Shown here one piece after another: positions 27,886 to 37,126 of a DNA stretch of 64,000 nt (position 1 is the first letter of the stretch; every line of letters begins with the position of its first letter). The stretch lies in assembly GCA_945861385.1 (NCBI GenBank), contig CAMAUI010000002.1, forward strand, positions 35,517-99,516. Reading direction: 5' to 3'. The notes beneath the pieces are model-generated. The model was not told where the DNA came from. It ran no database searches and saw only the letters and a program-made list of their open reading frames with translations. The position numbers were made by a program, and so were the translations under genes. This DNA comes from Prosthecobacter debontii. GTDB taxonomy: Bacteria; Verrucomicrobiota; Verrucomicrobiia; Chthoniobacterales; Chthoniobacteraceae.

Positions 27886-28827
27886 ATGCGCGCCCAAGCC
27901 CACATGCTCCGCGTCGCCATCTGCATCACCACGCACAACCGTCGCGTGGAACTGGAGCGCACTCTTGCTCACGTCGCCGCGCTCGATCCTCAGCCCGACG
28001 AATTGCTCCTCGTGGCCGACGGCTGCACGGACGGCACCGCCGCATGGGTGCGTGCGAACCATCCGCGCGCCCGGCTGTTCGAGCACACGCCGGGGCGCGG
28101 CTCCGTGCCGTCACGAAATGTGATGGGCCGCGCGACTGACTGCGAAATTTTCCTGAGTCTCGATGACGACAGCCATCCGATCGAGGCCGATGCGATCGCG
28201 CGCATCCGTTCCGTTTTTGAAAAAAACGAGCAGCTCGCGGTGGCGGAGTTTCCGCAACGGACGGATGAGCGCCCGCAGTCGCTCGGTCAGGGCAGCTTCG
28301 GCCCCGCGCAGTTCATTGGCAGCTACGCGAACAGCGGCGCGGCGATCCGCCGCGCGGCGTTCATCGCACTCGGCGGCTACGAGGACCGGTTCGTCCACGC
28401 ATACGAGGAGCCCGACTTCGCGCTGCGTTGCTGCGCGGCAGGCTGGCAGGTTCGATTCGAGCCGGTGATCCACATCCGCCATCACTTCACCGCCGTGCAG
28501 CGCGATGAATGCCGCACCCACCACCGCCATGCGCGCAACGAATTCTGGAGCGTGGTGCTCCACTGCCCGCTGCCGGCAATGCCGATCGTGGCTGCGTTCC
28601 GCGCGTGCCGCCAGTTCGGTTACGCTTTGAAGCGCGGCTGGGCCCTGCGTGAGCCCCAGTGGTGGCGGCAGGCCCTGCACGGCATCGCAGCATGCCTCCG
28701 CAACCGCGCACCGCTCCCGTGGGCACAGTACAAGGCGTGGATGCGCCTCGTGCGCTCTCCACACGACGACAGCGGAAAATGGAATCGTGACTTCGGCACA
28801 TCCCACCCCGCGCACTCCACAACGTGA
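27886..28827 (+). CDS. GT2 family glycosyltransferase
   Basis: A 313-residue inverting GT-A enzyme. VAICITTHNRRVELERTL opens the nucleotide-sugar fold, VADGCTDGTA is the first acidic strand, SLDDDSHPIEADA carries the DxD metal site at about residues 89-92, and the GGYEDRFVHAYEEPDFALR segment is the acceptor-side GxxED-like motif. ATG 27904 is an alternative start six codons in. First gene of a plus-strand polysaccharide cluster; its stop overlaps the next start by four bases. Confidence 0.85.
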   Translation: MRAQAHMLRVAICITTHNRRVELERTLAHVAALDPQPDELLLVADGCTDGTAAWVRANHPRARLFEHTPGRGSVPSRNVMGRATDCEIFLSLDDDSHPIEADAIARIRSVFEKNEQLAVAEFPQRTDERPQSLGQGSFGPAQFIGSYANSGAAIRRAAFIALGGYEDRFVHAYEEPDFALRCCAAGWQVRFEPVIHIRHHFTAVQRDECRTHHRHARNEFWSVVLHCPLPAMPIVAAFRACRQFGYALKRGWALREPQWWRQALHGIAACLRNRAPLPWAQYKAWMRLVRSPHDDSGKWNRDFGTSHPAHSTT

Positions 28828-29960
28828 AGATCAGCATCTCCGCAACCAATTCCTGCCACATGTGGCCGACGGCCCGCGCGATCGCAGCGGAAGGCGCTCT
28901 CGCCTGCTACTACTCCGGCTATCCCGCATGGAAACTCCACGCCCCGGAATCCGCGACGCTCCGATGCCACAGCCTGCGGACAAACATCGTTTACGCCCTG
29001 CTAAAATACGCGCCCGCCAGCCTCCGCCCGGCCTCGCGCTCGCTGTTTCTGTGGCAGGACCGGGGCTTCGACCGCTGGGTCGGCGCGCATCTCGAACACT
29101 GCGACTTCATTCATGCGATGCCCGGCCAGGCACTCCATACATTTCGCGCCGCGCGAAAAATTGGCATACGCACGGTGCTCAATCACGCCACCGGCCCGGC
29201 GCGCACGTGGGTTGAAATCATGCGTCCGGAGTACACCCGCGTCGGATTGCAGCTTGAGCATCATTGCCCCTACGACGCTGCTTATTTCGAGCGGGAGGAT
29301 GAGGAATACGCGCTCGCTGATTTCCACTGCGTGGCGAGCAGCATCGTCCGCGACCAGCTTCTCACGCTCGGCATCCCGCGCGACCGGGTATGGCTCGCGC
29401 CCTATGGTGCGGACACAGGCGAACCGGTGTTCCATCGCGAGGGCGAGCCGCCGGCGGATGGCTTCCGCATCCTGTTCGGCGGCCAGATCAGCCTGCGCAA
29501 AGGACTCCGGACATTGCTGGACGCGCTTACGATCGCCGGACACGCAGATTGGAAAATGGATTTCACCGGCGCGCGGCTGGCGGAGAGCTCGCATGATTTC
29601 GCGACTTACAAAGGCGCGACACCACTCACATTCGCCGGTCCCCTGCCCCAGCGAGATCTCGCCCAACGGATGCGCCAGAGCAGCGTGCTCGTGCTGCCGT
29701 CGCTCGAGGAAGGCTTTGGCCTGGTGATCCCCCAGGCGCTCAATTGCGGCTGCCCGTGCATTGTGAGTGATCGCACAGGCGGCGCGGACCTCATCCGCCA
29801 TCGCGACAACGGAAGCATCGTCCCGACGGGCGATGCCCGCGCCCTCGCCACGGAACTGGAATGGTGGGCTGCAAATCCGCGCCGGACCCCGGACAACTTC
29901 ACATGGACGCAGGGAGCGCGCGCCATTATTGCTGAAAGCGAGGCCGCCCTGCACCGATGA
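28824..29960 (+). CDS. GT4 family glycosyltransferase
   Basis: A 378-residue GT-B enzyme. The C-terminal nucleotide-sugar domain is typical: FRILFGGQISLRKGLRTLLDAL, the strand FAGPLPQRDLAQRMRQSSVLV and the donor-site motif PSLEEGFGLVIPQALNCGCP with the E-x7-E Glu pair. The N-terminal domain begins MKISISATNSCHMW. The GTG start overlaps the preceding stop by four bases, and the stop overlaps the following ATG in the same way. Confidence 0.85.
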   Translation: MKISISATNSCHMWPTARAIAAEGALACYYSGYPAWKLHAPESATLRCHSLRTNIVYALLKYAPASLRPASRSLFLWQDRGFDRWVGAHLEHCDFIHAMPGQALHTFRAARKIGIRTVLNHATGPARTWVEIMRPEYTRVGLQLEHHCPYDAAYFEREDEEYALADFHCVASSIVRDQLLTLGIPRDRVWLAPYGADTGEPVFHREGEPPADGFRILFGGQISLRKGLRTLLDALTIAGHADWKMDFTGARLAESSHDFATYKGATPLTFAGPLPQRDLAQRMRQSSVLVLPSLEEGFGLVIPQALNCGCPCIVSDRTGGADLIRHRDNGSIVPTGDARALATELEWWAANPRRTPDNFTWTQGARAIIAESEAALHR

Positions 29961-31501
29961 ACATCTTTCCGCGTCCAGCACCGAAGCGATCACGCACTCC
30001 GCCACCGACACAGCCCCACCGGACAACTGCACCATCCGAATGGAAGCCGCCGCGCCCGCGAATTGACGCGACGATTGCGGCGATCGTGGGGCTGACCGTC
30101 ACGGCCTTCGCCCTCGCGAGCGGCGGCGCGGGCCAACTGTCTTCAGCACTCGCCGGCATCGCGGCAAAGGGCGTGGGCATCTCACTTCTGCTGTGCTTTG
30201 CATTCGAGGCGCGCAGCGGGATGCGGAATCTGGTGCGCGCCGATCTCGTGGGCACCCTGGCGTTTTACTACCTCACGCTTTACGAGTTTCTATTTCCACA
30301 GCCGTTTTTCGACGGCGCCATGCCACACGCGGGCGTGACCTACAATGCAATCTGGGCCGTGGTGGTCGCCATCGCGGGCATCCTGATCGGCCGCCACTTC
30401 GTGTGGAATATAAAGCAGCCATTCGAGCAGGTGATGACGCGCGATGTTCCCGCCGGCCTTCTCCTGGGGCTTTTCTGGGCATCATTTTTCCTCGGCTTCC
30501 TCCACATGCTGCTCGGCGTCAGTTTCGACATCCCGAAGATGCTCGATTTCATGACCCGCCCGCGGTTCGAGCAGCCGTGGGGCCGCGGGCGCTTTGGCGA
30601 CTGGAAAGCCCTCATCAATGAACTCGCGCTGCTCCTCTACTTCATACCGCCTCTCACGGCGCTCGTCTTTGCACGGCGCGAACGGTTCTCCGCCTTCGCG
30701 ATCGTGACAACCGCCGCGGGGTTCGCGTGGACGCTCTTTTACGCATTCACCACCGGCACGCGGAGTCTTCTCGGCGCATACCTGGTCACGTTCATGATCG
30801 CGTTTGCCTTCGCCACTCCAAAGGAGCGCCACCGGCAGGTTCTCTTCGTCTGCGCGGCATGCGCAGCGGCGATCCTCCTCTCCACCCGCACGATGCTGGC
30901 AATGCGGACAGTGGGTTTCCAGCGTTGGTGGGCGGGCGATTACAAGGAAGTGGTCAATCGGCAGTCCGCGGCCGTTTTTGTGGACGACAACCTTCTCGCG
31001 ATTGCAAAAATCGCGATGTTTTTTCCAGACCGTCATCCTTATCTTGGGTTGGAGGTTCCCTACATCGCGATCGTGCGCCCGATTCCGCGGGCCATCTGGA
31101 GCGGCAAGCCGACAGGGCTTTCCGTCAGCCTCGAGGGGGATGTGTTCGAGATGAAGGGCCTCACCATTTCATGCACATTCGCCGGCGAGGGGTACATGTC
31201 CGGCGGCTTGATTGGCGTGGGCGCATACGCTTTGGTTCTCGGGTGCCTTGCCGGGTGGTGGAACCGCCTCGCCTCCCCGCGCAATTCGGAACTCGGAATC
31301 CTCATCTACGCATCCGGATTCTTCGCCGTCGTGATCACGATGCGCTCGATCATGGTGCTTGCCACCGCGCTCCTCACGCCCGCCGCCGGGATCATGGCTG
31401 GGGTGTTCCTGGTGAAAGGCGCCAGAAAAGTCCTCACCCGGCGCAAGCCGGGCCGCCCCATGCCGCGACGCCCAATGCCGCCCACCCCTCCGCAACCGTG
31501 A
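29957..31501 (+). CDS. Wzy-like O-antigen/exopolysaccharide polymerase
   Basis: A 514-residue integral membrane protein with about ten or more hydrophobic helices from residue 38 on, a Pro-rich N-terminus and an Arg/Pro-rich C-terminus. A large loop between helices (residues about 320-400, RQSAAVFVDDNLLAIAKIAM through SGKPTGLSVSLEGDVF) is as expected for Wzy or O-antigen ligase proteins, which join repeat units in the periplasm. Primary sequence in this class is poorly conserved, so the assignment rests on topology and on the flanking glycosyltransferases. Start and stop overlap both neighbours. Confidence 0.7.
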   Translation: MNIFPRPAPKRSRTPPPTQPHRTTAPSEWKPPRPRIDATIAAIVGLTVTAFALASGGAGQLSSALAGIAAKGVGISLLLCFAFEARSGMRNLVRADLVGTLAFYYLTLYEFLFPQPFFDGAMPHAGVTYNAIWAVVVAIAGILIGRHFVWNIKQPFEQVMTRDVPAGLLLGLFWASFFLGFLHMLLGVSFDIPKMLDFMTRPRFEQPWGRGRFGDWKALINELALLLYFIPPLTALVFARRERFSAFAIVTTAAGFAWTLFYAFTTGTRSLLGAYLVTFMIAFAFATPKERHRQVLFVCAACAAAILLSTRTMLAMRTVGFQRWWAGDYKEVVNRQSAAVFVDDNLLAIAKIAMFFPDRHPYLGLEVPYIAIVRPIPRAIWSGKPTGLSVSLEGDVFEMKGLTISCTFAGEGYMSGGLIGVGAYALVLGCLAGWWNRLASPRNSELGILIYASGFFAVVITMRSIMVLATALLTPAAGIMAGVFLVKGARKVLTRRKPGRPMPRRPMPPTPPQP

Positions 31502-32562
31502 GCAAACCGCTGCGCATCGCATTTGTCAGTGTCGTCCCCTCGCCGTACCAGCGCGATCTTTTCGCCGCGCTCGCGGCCCGCCCGGAACTGGATCTGCGAG
31601 TGATGTACATGGAAAAATCCGCGCCCGACTCGCCCTGGCCTGAAAAGCCGCTCGCGGAATACGAAAGCCACCTTCCCGGATTCTGGTTCTCCCTCGGGCA
31701 CGCACGGGTGCATGTGAACTGGCGGCTTCCGCGCGCGGACGATTTCGATCTGGTCGTCTGCAACACGCTCATGTCACTCACCGCACAATGGCTCATGAGG
31801 GTGAGGCTGCGACGCGCTCGCTGGATGTTCTGGGGAGAAAAGCCCGGCCCACGCTCTGCGCGGCACGACATATTGGCAGCACCCCTCAAACGCGCTGCCG
31901 GGATCGCGGCAATCGGCACATGGGCGGAGCGCGAGTATGCGGCGCGTTTCCCCGGCGTGCCGGTGTTCAACATCCCCTACCACTGCGCGCTCGCACCTTT
32001 CCTCGATGCGCAACACGCGAGCGTGGCGGAAGTGACGACGTATCTTTTCTGCGGGCAGATGATCGCCCGCAAAGGCCTCGACACACTGCTCGCCGCATTT
32101 GCGCGACTGCCGGGAAACCCGCGTCTTCTCCTCGTCGGTCGCGAGGCTGAACTGCCGGCGATGCTCGCCGCGCTTCCCGAAAATGTCCGCGCACGCGTGC
32201 GCTACGCGGGCTTCCAGGCCCCGGATGCCCTGCCTCAATTCTTCGCACAGGCCGACGTCTTCGTCCTGCCGAGCCGCTACGACGGATGGGGCGTGGTCGT
32301 GAACCAGGCGCTCGGCGCGGGACTGCCGATCCTCGTCAGTGACCAGGTCGGTGCCGGCCACGACCTCGTGCAAGCGGGCAGGAACGGATACACATTCGCC
32401 GCAGGCAACGTCACCGACCTCGCGGAAAAAATGCGCCCATTCATCCACGACAGCGCCCTGGCCTCCCAGCTCGGCGCACACTCGCGCACACTCGCCGCGG
32501 AGTGGACGCCCGAGCGCGGCGCCGAAAAATGGATGCGTGCGTTGCAGGCGGTGCTGCCATGA
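31498..32562 (+). CDS. GT4 family glycosyltransferase
   Basis: A 354-residue GT-B enzyme starting at a GTG that overlaps the polymerase stop by four bases. IAFVSVVPSPYQRDLFAAL opens the N-terminal Rossmann fold. The C-terminal half has YLFCGQMIARKGLDTLLAAF, RLLLVGREAELPAML and the donor-site run LPSRYDGWGVVVNQALGAGLP, which has Asp-Gly-Trp where many GT4 enzymes have E-G-F. Such enzymes transfer a sugar from a nucleotide donor with retention. The sugar cannot be predicted. Confidence 0.82.
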   Translation: MSKPLRIAFVSVVPSPYQRDLFAALAARPELDLRVMYMEKSAPDSPWPEKPLAEYESHLPGFWFSLGHARVHVNWRLPRADDFDLVVCNTLMSLTAQWLMRVRLRRARWMFWGEKPGPRSARHDILAAPLKRAAGIAAIGTWAEREYAARFPGVPVFNIPYHCALAPFLDAQHASVAEVTTYLFCGQMIARKGLDTLLAAFARLPGNPRLLLVGREAELPAMLAALPENVRARVRYAGFQAPDALPQFFAQADVFVLPSRYDGWGVVVNQALGAGLPILVSDQVGAGHDLVQAGRNGYTFAAGNVTDLAEKMRPFIHDSALASQLGAHSRTLAAEWTPERGAEKWMRALQAVLP

Positions 32563-33701
32563 AAATCCTTCTCGCCAGCAGCAGCAGCGGTTCCCGCGGG
32601 GGCGGGGAGCTTTACCTGCTCTACCTCGCGCGCGCTCTTGCCGCCCGGGGGCATGAGGTCACGCTTTGGGCGTCCTCCCATCCGCGCATGGATGAATTAT
32701 GCGCTCACTTCGCGCCAATCGGCCCCGTCCTGCGAAGCGATTACACGAACACCTACGACCATCGCACCCGCTGCATCGCAAGCTTCCTCAACCGTTCAGG
32801 CGCACGCCGCATCGCAGGCGAGTGGACGGCACAGCGGCCCGACTTCATCCACATCAACAAGCAAAATCTCGAGGACGGCCTCGATCTTCTGCATGCCGCG
32901 ACACTCACCGGCGTGCCAGGCCTTGCGACGATCCACCTTACACAAAACGCGCGCCAGCTCCGCGCCGTCTTCGCACCTGTGCGCGACTGGGTCGCACGCC
33001 GCGCGCTGACCACATGCCGCTTCCCGCTCGTCTGCGTGCTGGAGCAACGCGCGCGGGACTTGCGTGACTTCCTCGGCGAGCAGCCGCGCATCCACGCGAT
33101 TCCCAATGGCGTCGAACTCTACGACCTCTCGCTGCGCGCCGCCGCACGCGAATCGAAGCGCGCGGAACTCGATCTCGATCACTCCACGTTGCTGATCGCC
33201 GCTGTCGGGCGGCTCGTGCCTCAGAAACGGCCGCTCGTGTTTCTCGATCTCGCGGAGAAAATCCACGCGCGATTGCCAGGCGCGCAGTTTCTTTGGGTCG
33301 GCGACGGCGGACTCTCCAGCGAGTGGGATGCCCGCGTCGCCAGGCGCAAGCTTGGTGGTTTTGTCCGTCGCCTCGGCTGGCAGAGCAACGTGCGCGACTT
33401 CCTTTTTGCAGCGGACGTTTTTCTCCACACAGCGGAGTTCGAGGGACTGCCGCTCGCGATTCTCGAGGCACTCAGCGCCGGGTTGCCCTGCGCGATCACG
33501 CCAAACCTCCTCGCCGAGATGCCGTTTCTGGACAGCTCGAATTCCATCGCAATCGGCGACGATGAAGCATGGGCCTCGATCCTGGCTGATTCCGGACGCC
33601 TCTCGGAACTTGGCGTGAATGCCCACCAGCTCGCAGTGTCGCAATTTTCCTTCGACATGATGGCCGCACGATACGAGGCACTTTACCGGCAAACGATGTA
33701 A
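32559..33701 (+). CDS. GT4 family glycosyltransferase
   Basis: A 380-residue GT-B enzyme. MKILLASSSSGSRGGGELYL opens the acceptor domain with the Gly-rich loop typical of GT4. The donor domain shows IAAVGRLVPQKRPLVFLDL, AQFLWVGDGG, VRRLGWQSNVRDFLFAADVF and HTAEFEGLPLAILEALSAGLP, in which the two Glu of E-x7-E are present. The ATG overlaps the preceding stop by four bases and six bases separate its stop from the next gene. Confidence 0.85.
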   Translation: MKILLASSSSGSRGGGELYLLYLARALAARGHEVTLWASSHPRMDELCAHFAPIGPVLRSDYTNTYDHRTRCIASFLNRSGARRIAGEWTAQRPDFIHINKQNLEDGLDLLHAATLTGVPGLATIHLTQNARQLRAVFAPVRDWVARRALTTCRFPLVCVLEQRARDLRDFLGEQPRIHAIPNGVELYDLSLRAAARESKRAELDLDHSTLLIAAVGRLVPQKRPLVFLDLAEKIHARLPGAQFLWVGDGGLSSEWDARVARRKLGGFVRRLGWQSNVRDFLFAADVFLHTAEFEGLPLAILEALSAGLPCAITPNLLAEMPFLDSSNSIAIGDDEAWASILADSGRLSELGVNAHQLAVSQFSFDMMAARYEALYRQTM

Positions 33702-33707
33702 CGACCG

Positions 33708-34724
33708 ATGGTGATCCACTTTCATGAGCCACCCCCGGCGCAAAAGGCTGGCGGCCTTGACGCCGCAATTTCAAGCCTTGGCGCGGCGCTCGAATCAGCG
33801 GGCCACCAGGTCGCGCTGAATCCGCCCCGCGGCATCCGTCCGCACGTGGTGCATTTCCACGGACTGTGGCAGCCTGCTTTTCCAACGATTGCGCGCAACT
33901 GTGTGAAGGACGGTGTCCCGTTCGTCGTCAGCCCGCACGGAATGCTCGAGCCGTGGGCAATACGCCACAAGCGGTGGAAGAAGCTGCCCTACTGGCACCT
34001 CGTCGAAAAACGATGGGTGAATCGCGCAGCATGCATCCTGGCCACCGCGGACACCGAGGCATCGAGGCTGCGCCGCTTTCTTCCAGCAAACCGGATCTCC
34101 GCACTGCCGCTCGGCCTCACGGGCAGTGCGCGTCCGGACTATTCGGCCGCGCGCACCGCGCTGGGATGGGGCGGGGATGAGACAGTGCTGCTCTTCCTCT
34201 CGCGCATTCACGAAAAGAAGGGGCTCGATCTGCTGCTCGGTGCGCTCGCCGACCTTCACGGAACCATCCCGCCACGAACCCGCCTCATCATCGTCGGCCC
34301 CGAGGAGCAGCCGGGATACGCCGCGAAATGCCGCGCATTCGCGGAAAATAACGCCGCGCTGCTCCCACGCGTCGAGTGGCACGGAGCGGTTTGGGGAGGC
34401 AAACGATGGCCGCTTTTGCAAGGCGCGGATTTGTTCTGCCTGCCAACGCACTCGGAAAACTTCGGGCTCGTCGTGCTGGAAGCCTGCCAGGTCGGGACGC
34501 CCGCACTCACGACGACGGAAACCCCGTGGGCAGGCCCGCTCGGTGGCGGACGCGGGTTCATCTGCGAACCTCTTCGCGCAAGCGTGCGGAGCGCGCTCGT
34601 TTCATTTTTCCAGGCAGGGCACCGGAGTCCGGCCGACCGGGATGCGCTCTCGGCATGGGCGGTGGGCGAATACGACTGGAGCCTGCTTGCCCCGCGCTAC
34701 GCGGAGCTTTATGCCAGCCTCTGA
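33708..34724 (+). CDS. GT4 family glycosyltransferase
   Basis: A 338-residue GT-B enzyme, the last glycosyltransferase of the cluster. VIHFHEPPPAQKAGGLDAAI begins the N-terminal domain; FHGLWQPAF and SPHGMLEPWAIRHKRWKK are typical of exopolysaccharide GT4 enzymes. The donor domain has LFLSRIHEKKGLDLLLGAL, RLIIVGPEE and PTHSENFGLVVLEACQVGTP, in which the E-x7-E pair is clear. Confidence 0.87.
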   Translation: MVIHFHEPPPAQKAGGLDAAISSLGAALESAGHQVALNPPRGIRPHVVHFHGLWQPAFPTIARNCVKDGVPFVVSPHGMLEPWAIRHKRWKKLPYWHLVEKRWVNRAACILATADTEASRLRRFLPANRISALPLGLTGSARPDYSAARTALGWGGDETVLLFLSRIHEKKGLDLLLGALADLHGTIPPRTRLIIVGPEEQPGYAAKCRAFAENNAALLPRVEWHGAVWGGKRWPLLQGADLFCLPTHSENFGLVVLEACQVGTPALTTTETPWAGPLGGGRGFICEPLRASVRSALVSFFQAGHRSPADRDALSAWAVGEYDWSLLAPRYAELYASL

Positions 34725-34919
34725 ATGCCGATGGACGACATCCAACCCAACAGCCCGGAAGCCCTCGCCAAGGCACGGAAACTCCGGAACATCTTCATGC
34801 TCATAGCAGCGGGCAACATTGTCTTCGTCGCAATCGTGATGTGGATGAAACCGGGTGGCACGAGACAGCCGGAAAAGCCAGCCACGCCAAAGCTCGAGGA
34901 GCCCGCTGCTCGGGACTAA
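34725..34919 (+). CDS. Small single-span membrane protein
   Basis: A 64-residue protein that starts right after the preceding stop. A short acidic N-terminus is followed by one membrane helix (IFMLIAAGNIVFVAIVMWM, about residues 24-42) and a Lys/Pro/Glu-rich tail. It is probably co-translated with the glycosyltransferase. Its stop overlaps the stop of the convergent E2 gene by a few bases. No function is known to me. Confidence 0.6.
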   Translation: MPMDDIQPNSPEALAKARKLRNIFMLIAAGNIVFVAIVMWMKPGGTRQPEKPATPKLEEPAARD

Positions 34920-36097
34920 AGTTTTTCCGGCGCCTGCAACAACTCGACGATCCGGGCGAGCAACCTTCCGGCGGCACCGCCATCCAGCACGCGGTGATCG
35001 AAGCTCAGCGTCAGCCCGGCCTCCGTTACCGGCACGAACCCGCCCTTTTCCTTGTCCCAACTCGGCACCGGGCGTCCTGCGCCAAGGCCAAGCACCAGCG
35101 TCTGCTCGGGCAGCGGAATCGGGGTGGCCCACGTGAGGCCGAACGTCCCGTAGTTTGTCACCGTCGCGATGCTGGCGCCTTGCGCGCTTGCGGGCAGCCG
35201 GCGTGCCCGTGCAAGTTCCACAAGTTCGTCGTATTTCGGCAGCAGTTCCGCGAGCGGGATCTCGTCGGCGCTGCGCAACACGGGGACGAGCACGCCATCC
35301 TCCGCCTCCACTGCAAAGCCCACGTCAATGGACTTGGGATGCACGATCTTCCCGCCGACGAGCCGCCCGGCGGGCGCGCTGTTTTCGCCAAGCGCGATGG
35401 CAAGTGCGCGGAGCGCGTAGAGCGCAGGCCCGGGTTTCGCGCTCTGCTTTTTGCGGTGGTTGAGCATCGCATCCACCGGCACCGGGCGGCCCACGGTGGC
35501 GAGCGGGCGCGTCCACGATCGCCGCATCGCATCGGCGATGGCGATGCGCATCGGCGACGCCTTGGTCTGGCGATGCTCGTCGAGTCGGTAGAGAAAATCC
35601 TCGAGATCCTCGACAGTCACGCGACCCGCCGCCCCGCTGCCTGCGATGCCCGCAAGGTCCGCGGAATGCAGGCCGAGTTCGTTCATGCGCGCCTTCATGC
35701 GCGGCGACATGAATGCGATCCCCCCAGCGTGAGCGGGCACCGGCAGGCCATGTACGGTCGGCTTGATCACGGCGGGCGCTGTCATTTTTCCGGCGGAAAT
35801 CGGGGCGGCAGCATCCACGGGAGACGCGCTCACGCCGAGCCGGGCCGCATCCTCCGCGCTCGCATCGAGGTAGCCGAGCACCGCGCCGACCGGGTAGCTC
35901 TGCTGAAGCTCGACGAGGATCTCCGCTATTTTTCCTCGGCATGGAGTGGTGACGCCCATCGTAGCCTTCTGGGTTTCGACTTCGATCACGTCCTGGTCGG
36001 CCTCGATTTCATCGCCCACTTTGAATGGCAGATGGACGATCGTCGCCTCGGCGATGCTTTCGCCAAGCTGCGGCATGATGATTGGGATTCGTGGCAT
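34916..36097 (-). CDS. pdhC: 2-oxoacid dehydrogenase E2 (dihydrolipoamide acyltransferase)
   Basis: A 393-residue E2 subunit, the core that passes acyl groups from E1 to CoA. Domains in order: one lipoyl domain with the lipoylated Lys44 in VETQKATMGV (most relatives have DKA rather than QKA), a Pro/Ala linker, the E3/E1-binding domain (MSPRMKARMNELGLHSADLA, about 130-165) and the acyltransferase domain ending in FDHRVLDGG, whose His and Asp are catalytic. It is the third gene after E1-alpha and E1-beta. The acyl substrate (pyruvate, acetoin or branched-chain) is not certain. No E3 gene is adjacent. Confidence 0.88.
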   Translation of the reverse strand: MPRIPIIMPQLGESIAEATIVHLPFKVGDEIEADQDVIEVETQKATMGVTTPCRGKIAEILVELQQSYPVGAVLGYLDASAEDAARLGVSASPVDAAAPISAGKMTAPAVIKPTVHGLPVPAHAGGIAFMSPRMKARMNELGLHSADLAGIAGSGAAGRVTVEDLEDFLYRLDEHRQTKASPMRIAIADAMRRSWTRPLATVGRPVPVDAMLNHRKKQSAKPGPALYALRALAIALGENSAPAGRLVGGKIVHPKSIDVGFAVEAEDGVLVPVLRSADEIPLAELLPKYDELVELARARRLPASAQGASIATVTNYGTFGLTWATPIPLPEQTLVLGLGAGRPVPSWDKEKGGFVPVTEAGLTLSFDHRVLDGGAAGRLLARIVELLQAPEKL

Positions 36098-36109
36098 ATT
36101 GGAAAAATG

Positions 36110-37111
36110 TCAGGCGCGGAGCAGTTCGCGCATGGATGCGGTGATGGCCCGCGCCGTCGGACGGTGAGTGCCCCAGAGGTTCGGGTGATAGGGAACCGGG
36201 GTGTCTTTGGCGTTGAGGCGCATCGGCGGTGCATCGAGCATCCCGAAGCCCTCGGTGGCCACGCGGGCGATCACCTCGGCGGTCACTCCACCCCACGGAA
36301 ACGCCTCGCCCACCGCCAGCAGCCGGCCGGTGCGCGCCACGCTTCCGAGAACCGTGTCCGTGTCCAGCGGCTTCACGCTGCGGAGGTCAATCACCTCGAT
36401 CTGCCATCCGTCCAGCGCGAGTTCCTCCGCACTCGCGACCGCTTCATGCACCATCGCGCTGTAGGCCACGATCGTGGCATCGCGACCCGGCCTGGCCACG
36501 CGGGCCTTTCCGGTCGGGAGCGCCTCGGTCGGCAGCGCGTCGGCCTTTAGATGATAGTAGAGATACTTGTGCTCGCAAAAGATCACCGGGTCATCAATCG
36601 CGACCGCCTCGATCAGCATGGAGTACGCATCCTCCACGGTCGCCGGCGTCATCACCACGAGCCCCGGGTAATGTGCGTAGATGGCCTCGAGGCTCTGCGA
36701 GTGAAACGGCCCGGCGCCGGCAGTGCCGCCGCTCGGCAGCCGGATGACGATCGGGCACGGCGCATTCGTGCGCCAGTACATCGTCGCCGCGTGCTGCACG
36801 ATCTGCGTGTAGCCGCACGTCGAGAAATCCGCGAATTGCATCTCGATGATCGGACGCATCCCCTCGAGGGCTGCGCCGATCGCCATGCCCACCTGCGCGT
36901 CCTCCGAGATCGGTGAATCGAGCACGCGCCCTGGAAATTCCCTGGCGAGTCCCTTCGTCGCCTTGAACGCCCCGCCAAAATCGGCAATGTCCTGCCCGTA
37001 GATGAAAACGCGGGGATCCTCCGACAGCAGCTTGCGCTGCGCCGCGCGGATCGCCTCCAGGTAAGTGATCGCGTTGGTCGAGCGTGTGATGGCCGGTTGG
37101 TTTTGAAACAC
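36110..37111 (-). CDS. pdhB: 2-oxoacid dehydrogenase E1 beta subunit
   Basis: A 333-residue E1-beta subunit that with E1-alpha forms the thiamin diphosphate-dependent decarboxylase. Family segments: ITYLEAIRAAQRKLLSEDPR, FIYGQDIADFGGAF, DSPISEDAQVGMAIGAALEG with the cofactor Glu, QFADFSTCGYTQIVQHAATM and VIRLPSGGTAGAGPFHSQ. The start is GTG with an excellent AAAGGAG ribosome-binding site at 37119-37125, seven bases upstream. It follows E1-alpha by 15 bases. Confidence 0.93.
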   Translation of the reverse strand: MFQNQPAITRSTNAITYLEAIRAAQRKLLSEDPRVFIYGQDIADFGGAFKATKGLAREFPGRVLDSPISEDAQVGMAIGAALEGMRPIIEMQFADFSTCGYTQIVQHAATMYWRTNAPCPIVIRLPSGGTAGAGPFHSQSLEAIYAHYPGLVVMTPATVEDAYSMLIEAVAIDDPVIFCEHKYLYYHLKADALPTEALPTGKARVARPGRDATIVAYSAMVHEAVASAEELALDGWQIEVIDLRSVKPLDTDTVLGSVARTGRLLAVGEAFPWGGVTAEVIARVATEGFGMLDAPPMRLNAKDTPVPYHPNLWGTHRPTARAITASMRELLRA

Positions 37112-37126
37112 TGCCTTGCTCCTTTC

